A stretch of DNA of 12,970 nt. Source: Propionibacteriaceae bacterium. GTDB lineage: Bacteria > Actinomycetota > Actinomycetes > Propionibacteriales > Propionibacteriaceae. The DNA lies in contig JAIRKB010000247.1 in NCBI GenBank assembly GCA_031260385.1, positions 1 through 12,970 on the forward strand. Reading direction: 5' to 3'. The position numbers were made by a program, and so were the translations under genes. Under the pieces are notes generated by a model. The model ran no database searches and was not told the origin of the DNA. It saw only the letters and a list, made by a program, of their open reading frames with translations. Shown in pieces: positions 5,941-10,469 of the stretch. How positions within the stretch are numbered: the first letter of the stretch is position 1; every line of letters begins with the position of its first letter.

Positions 5941-7200
5941 ATGAAAAACCGTACCATTCGCGCGATTGTGGCCGGTCTAACCGCCACAGTGATGGCTGTC
6001 GCCATGGCAGCCTGCACGCCGAAGGAAAGTGATGACACTATCACCCTCAACGCGCTGTTCATGCAGCAGGCGGGCTACAGCCAGGAGCAGATCGACGAGA
6101 TGCTACGGGCCTATGAGGCTGACAACCCCGGCATCAAGGTCAAGGCAACCTATGTTTCCTACGAAGCCTTGCATGACAAGATCGTCACCTCGGCACCAGC
6201 CGGCACCTATGACATCGTATTGCTCGACGTTATCTGGCCTGCCGAATTTGCAACCACGAACATCGTTATCGATGTCACGGATCGCTACGATCCGGCGTGG
6301 GAGCAAGACATGCTCGGTGGCGCTTACGGGACCGCTTTCTATGATGGCAAGGCCTATGGCATGCCTTGGGGCCCTTCAACCAAGTTCTTCTATTACAACG
6401 AAGAAATGGTCAACGCGGTTGGCGCCACTGAAGCCGACCTCGCCACCTGGGACGGCGTCCTGGCAGTAGCGAAGAAGATCAAAGAAGCCGGCTTGGCTGA
6501 ATACCCGCTAGCCTGGAGCTGGATGCAGGCTGAAGCTGTGATCTGCGATTACGGTCAGCTGCTCGGCGCCTTCGGCGGCGACTTCACCGATGCTGATGGC
6601 AACCTCGCTGTCAACAACGCTGTTGGTGTTAGCACCCTCGCTTGGATGAAGCAGACGATTGACGATGGCCTAACCAATCCGGCCTCGACAACCTTCCTCG
6701 AAGATGATGTCCAAAAGGCTCTCGCCCAAGGTGAGACCGCTTTCGGTCTGAACTGGGAATCCACTCTAGTCGACGCCAATGATCCGGATCAGTCCGTCGT
6801 CGCTGGCAAGATCAAGATTCTCCCGACCCCGGCTGGCCCGACTGGTCTGCGCCCCGGCATCAACGGTGCAATGGCTCTGTCAATCCCGACCAACTCGAAG
6901 AATGTCGATGCGGCTTGGGACGTCATCCTCTACCTCACTGGCAAGGACAACCAGGACAAGTATCCGACCGGCTGGCCCCCGAACTGGGTCTCCAGCTACT
7001 CTGACCCGGCCGTGACCGGCCAGGCTCCGGAGCTGTTCGCGGCTGCTGAAATTGGTTATGCGGACACGATCCTGCGTCCGACGGTTCCGAACTACAACTC
7101 GGCTTCCGACGCCCTCCAGGCTGCCATTCAGGCCGCCCTGGTTGGCTCCAAGACCCCGCAGCAGGCTCTTGACGAGGCTGTTGCAGCGGCTGCCCAGTAA
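5941..7200 (+). CDS. Sugar ABC transporter solute-binding lipoprotein (CUT1 family)
   Basis: The 419-residue protein begins with a lipoprotein signal: basic MKNRTIR, a hydrophobic core, and AMAAC with the cysteine at residue 25. The methionine three residues before the cysteine is a slightly unusual lipobox. The mature part reads as a family-1 (MalE-like) binding protein: YDIVLLDVIWPAEFA in the first lobe, GKAYGMPWGPSTKFFYYNEE (typical SBP lobe and hinge sequence), and GLNWESTL and PGINGAMALSIPTNSKN later. It should be anchored outside the membrane and deliver a sugar or oligosaccharide to the two permeases. The start is ATG 5941 with AAAGGAG nine bases upstream, rather than ATG 5917, which lies before that ribosome binding site and would add eight hydrophilic residues ahead of the signal peptide. 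Hairpins on both sides fit separate tuning of its expression. Confidence 0.92.
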   Translation: MKNRTIRAIVAGLTATVMAVAMAACTPKESDDTITLNALFMQQAGYSQEQIDEMLRAYEADNPGIKVKATYVSYEALHDKIVTSAPAGTYDIVLLDVIWPAEFATTNIVIDVTDRYDPAWEQDMLGGAYGTAFYDGKAYGMPWGPSTKFFYYNEEMVNAVGATEADLATWDGVLAVAKKIKEAGLAEYPLAWSWMQAEAVICDYGQLLGAFGGDFTDADGNLAVNNAVGVSTLAWMKQTIDDGLTNPASTTFLEDDVQKALAQGETAFGLNWESTLVDANDPDQSVVAGKIKILPTPAGPTGLRPGINGAMALSIPTNSKNVDAAWDVILYLTGKDNQDKYPTGWPPNWVSSYSDPAVTGQAPELFAAAEIGYADTILRPTVPNYNSASDALQAAIQAALVGSKTPQQALDEAVAAAAQ

Positions 7201-7223
7201 GACTAACAACCCACCACACAACG

Positions 7224-7261
7224 GCCGGGCGGGCGATACCCACGTGGTTCGTCCGCCCGGC
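7224..7261 (+). promoter_or_regulatory. Strong intercistronic hairpin after the solute-binding-protein gene
   Basis: GCCGGGCGGGCG (7224-7235) pairs with CGTCCGCCCGGC (7250-7261): 12 pairs including one G-U, around a 14-nt loop that holds a further ACC/GGT pairing. There is no T run after it. As in malE-malF-type operons, such a hairpin can protect the upstream binding-protein message and lower permease expression; partial termination is also possible. Confidence 0.7.
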
Positions 7262-7284
7262 TAACCCAAGGTAGGAAGGTGAGC

Positions 7285-8208
7285 ATGTCCAAGACCCCCG
7301 CAGTACCAACTCGCAAGCGGCGATGGCGTCATAGCCAGGGTTTTTTCGCCGCCTGTCTACTCGCCCCGGCTATCCTGGTTGTCTTCGGGATCATCATTTA
7401 CCCGATCATTCAAACCGGCGTCTATGCCTTCACTGATGTCCGCTCCGCCATGCATCCGAAAGGCCCTTTCGTCGGCTTCGGCAACTTCAGCAAAGCGATG
7501 ACCAGCAATCGATTCTGGTCTTCGATGGGGCGAACCTTATACTTCACGATCGTCTCAACCGCCGCCGAACTGGTCATTGGGCTCGGCATCGCCGGTCTAT
7601 TAAACGCCAAGATCCGTGGTCGCTGGCTATTGCGGACGGTCGTTGTTATCCCCTGGGCGATCCCCACCATCGTTAACGGTGCCTTGTGGAAAGGGATCTT
7701 CCACGCTCAGTACGGCTCCCTAAACGCGCTGCTCACCCAACTCGGGATTCTTAACTCTTATAAGGTCTGGCTCGGCACTCCCTGGGGAGCGATGAACATG
7801 GTCATCATTGCCGACGTCTGGAAGACCGTCCCCCTCGTCGCCTTCCTTCTCTTGGCCGGGCTGGCCTCAATCCCTGAAGAGCTCTACGAAGCCGCCAAGA
7901 TTGACCGCGCCGGTCGCTGGAAAACCTTCTGGTCGATCACGGTGCCACTGATGTTACCAGCGATATCGATCGTCATGATCTTAAGGGTGATTGAAGCCTT
8001 CAAGGTCTTTGATGTTATCTACGCCATGACCCGCGGTGGCCCGGCCGATGGCACGAAGACCATCGCCTACTACACCTATACCACCGCCTTCTCCGATCAG
8101 AACTATGGGATCGGCTCCGCGCTGGCTTACATTATCGTTATCGTGATCGCACTACTATCGGCGATCTACCTGCGGGCCTTACGGCGAAGTGAAATGAGCC
8201 TGATATGA
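7285..8208 (+). CDS. Sugar ABC transporter permease, MalF/UgpA type
   Basis: The 307-residue membrane protein has six predicted membrane segments (about 19-43, 85-107, 116-138, 168-192, 219-240, 277-297). The cytoplasmic EAA loop, EELYEAAKIDRAGRWKTFW (198-216), docks the ATPase in this superfamily. The first long loop after segment one is typical of the MalF-like partner of a CUT1 permease pair. The start is taken as ATG 7285 with AGGAAGG (7273-7279) five bases upstream; the GTG at 7279 is too close to the ribosome binding site. The stop overlaps the next start in an ATGA arrangement, so translation is coupled. With its partner it forms the membrane channel for the sugar bound by the upstream lipoprotein. 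No ATPase gene is nearby, so a shared one is presumably used. Confidence 0.93.
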   Translation: MSKTPAVPTRKRRWRHSQGFFAACLLAPAILVVFGIIIYPIIQTGVYAFTDVRSAMHPKGPFVGFGNFSKAMTSNRFWSSMGRTLYFTIVSTAAELVIGLGIAGLLNAKIRGRWLLRTVVVIPWAIPTIVNGALWKGIFHAQYGSLNALLTQLGILNSYKVWLGTPWGAMNMVIIADVWKTVPLVAFLLLAGLASIPEELYEAAKIDRAGRWKTFWSITVPLMLPAISIVMILRVIEAFKVFDVIYAMTRGGPADGTKTIAYYTYTTAFSDQNYGIGSALAYIIVIVIALLSAIYLRALRRSEMSLI

Positions 8209-9044
8209 GAATGCGCCTTCACACAAAAATCGGGCTCTATCTCGGAGCTATCGTCACCGGTATCGTCATGTTGGCCCCCTTCGCCTGGATGATTATCGCC
8301 TCCTTCCAAACCCAAGCCGAACTGGTCGCCCGTCCCCTGCGCTGGTGGCCGGGACGTTTCTTCCCCGACCGCTATGTCTCGATCTTCACCAACCCTCGAA
8401 ACGATGTCTTCCGCGAAGCGCTGATGAACTCGCTGATCGTCTCCGTTGGGGTGGTAATCGTCGCGATGGTCGTCGGTGTTCTAGGGGCCTACGCTTTCGC
8501 GCGCCTGCGCTTCCGCTTCCGCTCGACGATCTTGATGACCTTCCTGTTCACCTACATGCTGCCGCAGATCGCCTTGCTCATCCCCCTCTACCTGATCCTG
8601 GCTAACGTCGGATTGCTGGACAACGTCATCGGCCTGATCATCGTGGACTGCTCACTGGTGGTGCCCTTTGTCTTGTGGATCCTGTCCAACTATTTCCTGA
8701 CTGTGCCGGTCGAACTAGAGGAATCCGCCTGGATTGATGGCGCCTCGCGTTTGGGAGCCCTGATTCGGATCGTCCTGCCGTCGGCGCGACCGGGTCTGGT
8801 CACCGCCGCGATGTTCGCCTTCCTGCTAGCCTGGGATGAGTTTATGTATGCTCTGATCTTCACCTCCTCGACCGCCTCGAAGACGGTCCCGGTGGCGGTC
8901 GCCGAGTTCTCAGGGCGTTACTCTACTGACTTCGGTTTGGTGGCTGCTGGTGGGGTGCTCGCCGCCTTGCCGCCAGTGATCATTGCCGCCTTCTTCCAAC
9001 GTAGTGTCGCCTCCGGCTTAGTGGCTGGGGCCGTCAAAGCCTAA
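8205..9044 (+). CDS. Sugar ABC transporter permease, MalG/UgpE type
   Basis: This 279-residue protein has six predicted membrane segments (about 10-32, 75-99, 110-134, 141-162, 198-219, 245-265) and the EAA loop ELEESAWIDGASRLGALIRIVLP (170-192), with the WIDGAS form common in MalG-like permeases. It is the second half of the permease pair. The ATG at 8205 overlaps the previous stop by four bases (ATGA) and lacks a strong ribosome binding site, fitting translational coupling. Its stop codon overlaps the AAGGAG that serves the next gene, so the SIS gene is tightly linked in the same operon. Confidence 0.93.
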   Translation: MRMRLHTKIGLYLGAIVTGIVMLAPFAWMIIASFQTQAELVARPLRWWPGRFFPDRYVSIFTNPRNDVFREALMNSLIVSVGVVIVAMVVGVLGAYAFARLRFRFRSTILMTFLFTYMLPQIALLIPLYLILANVGLLDNVIGLIIVDCSLVVPFVLWILSNYFLTVPVELEESAWIDGASRLGALIRIVLPSARPGLVTAAMFAFLLAWDEFMYALIFTSSTASKTVPVAVAEFSGRYSTDFGLVAAGGVLAALPPVIIAAFFQRSVASGLVAGAVKA

Positions 9045-9054
9045 GGAGTATCCG

Positions 9055-10053
9055 ATGGGAACCCCTCACCCCTTCCGTCCCGCGATCATGTCTCAGCCCC
9101 AATGGCTGACTCGCGCCGCCGAACTAGCGGCCGAGGCCCTCGCCCTGCCGGTCGACGCCTGGGCGCCCAACGAAACTGTTGCCGTGGTGGGGATGGGGGC
9201 CTCCACCCACGCCGCGACGGTCTTTGTCGAGGCCTTGCGCGCCGCTGGCCAGCGGGCCGTCAACCTAGATGCTTCCGCGATCGCCCACTACCCGGATGAT
9301 TTCTGTCTAGGCGAGCACGTGATCATCATCTCCGAGTCGGGTCGCAGCCCCGAACCCCTAGTGGTCGCGGAACGCGCCGATGTCAATCCCATCGTCGTGA
9401 CCGCGAACCCAGACTCTCCACTAGCTCAACTCGCCAGCTTGGTGGTGCCACTCGGCGAGTTCGTCGACTCTGGGGTCTACACGATTGGCTATACGACCAC
9501 CCTGGTGGCGCTGGCCGCGATTGCCCAGGCCCACGGCACCTTCCTGGCTGACCCCGCTAGTTTGGCCGAGGTTGCCGAAGCGGCCCTCACCGATTTTTCT
9601 CCGCTAGCGTCTTTGGTGGCCGATCAGTTCGGTATCCCTCAGTTCCTTGATCTTGTTGGGCCGGGCCCCTCGTACGGTTCTGCTCAAGGCGCTGCGCTGC
9701 TGATCCGGGAGTCAACCAATCTGCCGGCGGCGGCTTACGAGACCGTCCAATATCTCCACGGCCCAATGGAAGCCTGCGGTCCAAACCGCGCCACCCTACT
9801 CTTTGGTGACGGTCGCGAACGCGCGATTGCCGAGCAGATCCGAGCCGCCGGAGGTCTAGCCGTCCAAGTGGCCACCACCCCCGGCGAAGCGCTGCCTGGG
9901 GTTTTCCGCCTAGGCACGCCCGTCACCGGCTACCCCTCCGCGATCGCCGAAACCGTCTTTGCCCAACTCTTGGCCGCCGAATGGGTCGAACGTGGCGGCC
10001 ACCAGGTCGGCAACTGGCGCTTCCCCCAACCCGACACCAAACTCCCCGAATAA
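9055..10053 (+). CDS. Double-SIS-domain sugar-phosphate isomerase/deaminase (GlmS/AgaS-like)
   Basis: The 332-residue protein is built of two SIS domains, about 40-160 and 190-310, as in the isomerase half of GlmS and in AgaS/FrlB-type proteins, without the glutaminase domain. The first carries GMGAS (46-50) and the phosphate-binding SESGRSPE (93-100). The second carries GPGPSYGSAQGAALLIREST, with E219 at the position of the GlmS-type catalytic glutamate, and HGPMEA (235-240), matching the HGP motif. By family it would isomerise or deaminate an amino-sugar phosphate, for example glucosamine-6-phosphate to fructose-6-phosphate, or act on a related amine adduct; which one is inference. ATG 9055 has AAGGAG (9043-9048) six bases upstream, overlapping the preceding stop. 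A later ATG at 9088 lacks such support. It is the last gene of the sugar cluster. Confidence 0.85.
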   Translation: MGTPHPFRPAIMSQPQWLTRAAELAAEALALPVDAWAPNETVAVVGMGASTHAATVFVEALRAAGQRAVNLDASAIAHYPDDFCLGEHVIIISESGRSPEPLVVAERADVNPIVVTANPDSPLAQLASLVVPLGEFVDSGVYTIGYTTTLVALAAIAQAHGTFLADPASLAEVAEAALTDFSPLASLVADQFGIPQFLDLVGPGPSYGSAQGAALLIRESTNLPAAAYETVQYLHGPMEACGPNRATLLFGDGRERAIAEQIRAAGGLAVQVATTPGEALPGVFRLGTPVTGYPSAIAETVFAQLLAAEWVERGGHQVGNWRFPQPDTKLPE

Positions 10054-10094
10054 CCGTCCTTGGCGCCTGCGATGCCGTGCGCTTACGCGTAGCC

Positions 10095-10124
10095 GTAGCC
10101 TGGATAAGCGCAGCGCCATCCGGG
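10095..10124. repeat. REP-like hairpin with GTAG tetranucleotide
   Basis: GTAG (10095-10098) is followed directly by a hairpin: CCTGGAT (10099-10105) pairs with ATCCGGG (10118-10124) with one G-U pair, then a small internal loop and GCG/CGC around CAG. The layout, a conserved GTAG plus an imperfect hairpin shortly after a gene's 3' end, is that of REP elements. The bases GGATAAGCGCAGCGCCATCC strongly resemble the REP/BIME sequences I know from enterobacteria. No RAYT transposase is in the window. A duplicated CGTAGC precedes it. It could also help end or protect the sugar-operon message. Confidence 0.5.
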
Positions 10125-10170
10125 AATGGTTACTGTTCTTTGTGCTTCTGGAAACTCTACTTTGCCTGGG

Positions 10171-10330
10171 GGCTGGACACCGATATTGCTGCGCAGAAGA
10201 CGTTTCGCGCCATGAATCCTACGGATTCTTTCATGGCGCTCGGACTCGCGCCGAAAACGGCACTGCGTGCCTACATCGTTGCACGATTTTTTCGACCCAG
10301 CTTCCGCTCAGCAATATCGGCGCTCCAGCC
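10171..10330. ncRNA. Long imperfect inverted repeat enclosing three hairpins: candidate structured RNA or small mobile element
   Basis: Bases 10171-10199 pair with 10330-10301: seven pairs (GGCTGGA), a small internal loop, twelve pairs (CCGATATTGCTG), then two and four more pairs separated by single mismatches, about 25 pairs in all. Inside are three hairpins, each topped by a five-pair stem with a three-base loop. The first is GCGCCATG (10207-10214) with CATGGCGC (10232-10239), extended by AATCC-TAC-GGATT with a four-base bulge. The second is GGCAC-TGC-GTGCC (10259-10271). The third is ATCGT-TGC-ACGAT (10275-10287), followed by a T run. CGTTT/AAACG (10201-10205 with 10255-10259) can close the first arm. 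I recognise no known RNA family. Direction is undetermined; the T run after the third hairpin slightly favours + strand transcription. There is no convincing coding frame. Confidence 0.55.
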
Positions 10331-10332
10331 TT

Positions 10333-10344
10333 AACCTCTAGGTT
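10333..10344. promoter_or_regulatory. Short palindrome upstream of the NTPase gene
   Basis: AACCT-CT-AGGTT is a perfect 5-bp inverted repeat immediately after the structured block and about 50 bp upstream of the candidate promoter. It may be a regulator site. Short palindromes of this size also occur by chance. Confidence 0.22.
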
Positions 10345-10385
10345 GGGACAGGGACTTCGTCTGAGAAACACCCCACCAGTCTGAT

Positions 10386-10415
10386 TTCACCACGCTACTC
10401 AACCGGTAACATAAT
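10386..10415 (+). promoter_or_regulatory. Candidate promoter of the NTPase-TPR gene
   Basis: CATAAT (10410-10415, 5/6 match to the -10 box) is preceded by TTCACC (10386-10391, 4/6 match to the -35 box) with an 18-base spacer. The predicted leader is roughly 45-50 nt and includes a strong purine-rich ribosome binding site. It is the best sigma-70-like pair in the 140 bp before the gene. Confidence 0.4.
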
Positions 10416-10469
10416 GTTCGTATGGCTCCACGGGGGTCATAGCTCGGGTTTCTGCCGAAGGGGGTGGGG

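Noticed and set aside
7224..7261. Rho-independent terminator after the solute-binding-protein gene
   Set aside because: The stem is strong but is followed by CTAACCCAAGG with no T run, and the permease genes follow at once; a processing or stability hairpin fits better.
10171..10330. Retron msr-msd or integron attC site
   Set aside because: The outer inverted repeat is suggestive, but no reverse transcriptase or integrase gene is in the window, and the conserved attC core sites are not seen at the ends.
9959..10384. Small + strand frames across the SIS gene end and the noncoding block
   Set aside because: They begin inside the SIS gene in other frames, have no ribosome binding site, and run through the hairpin block with no recognisable protein sequence.
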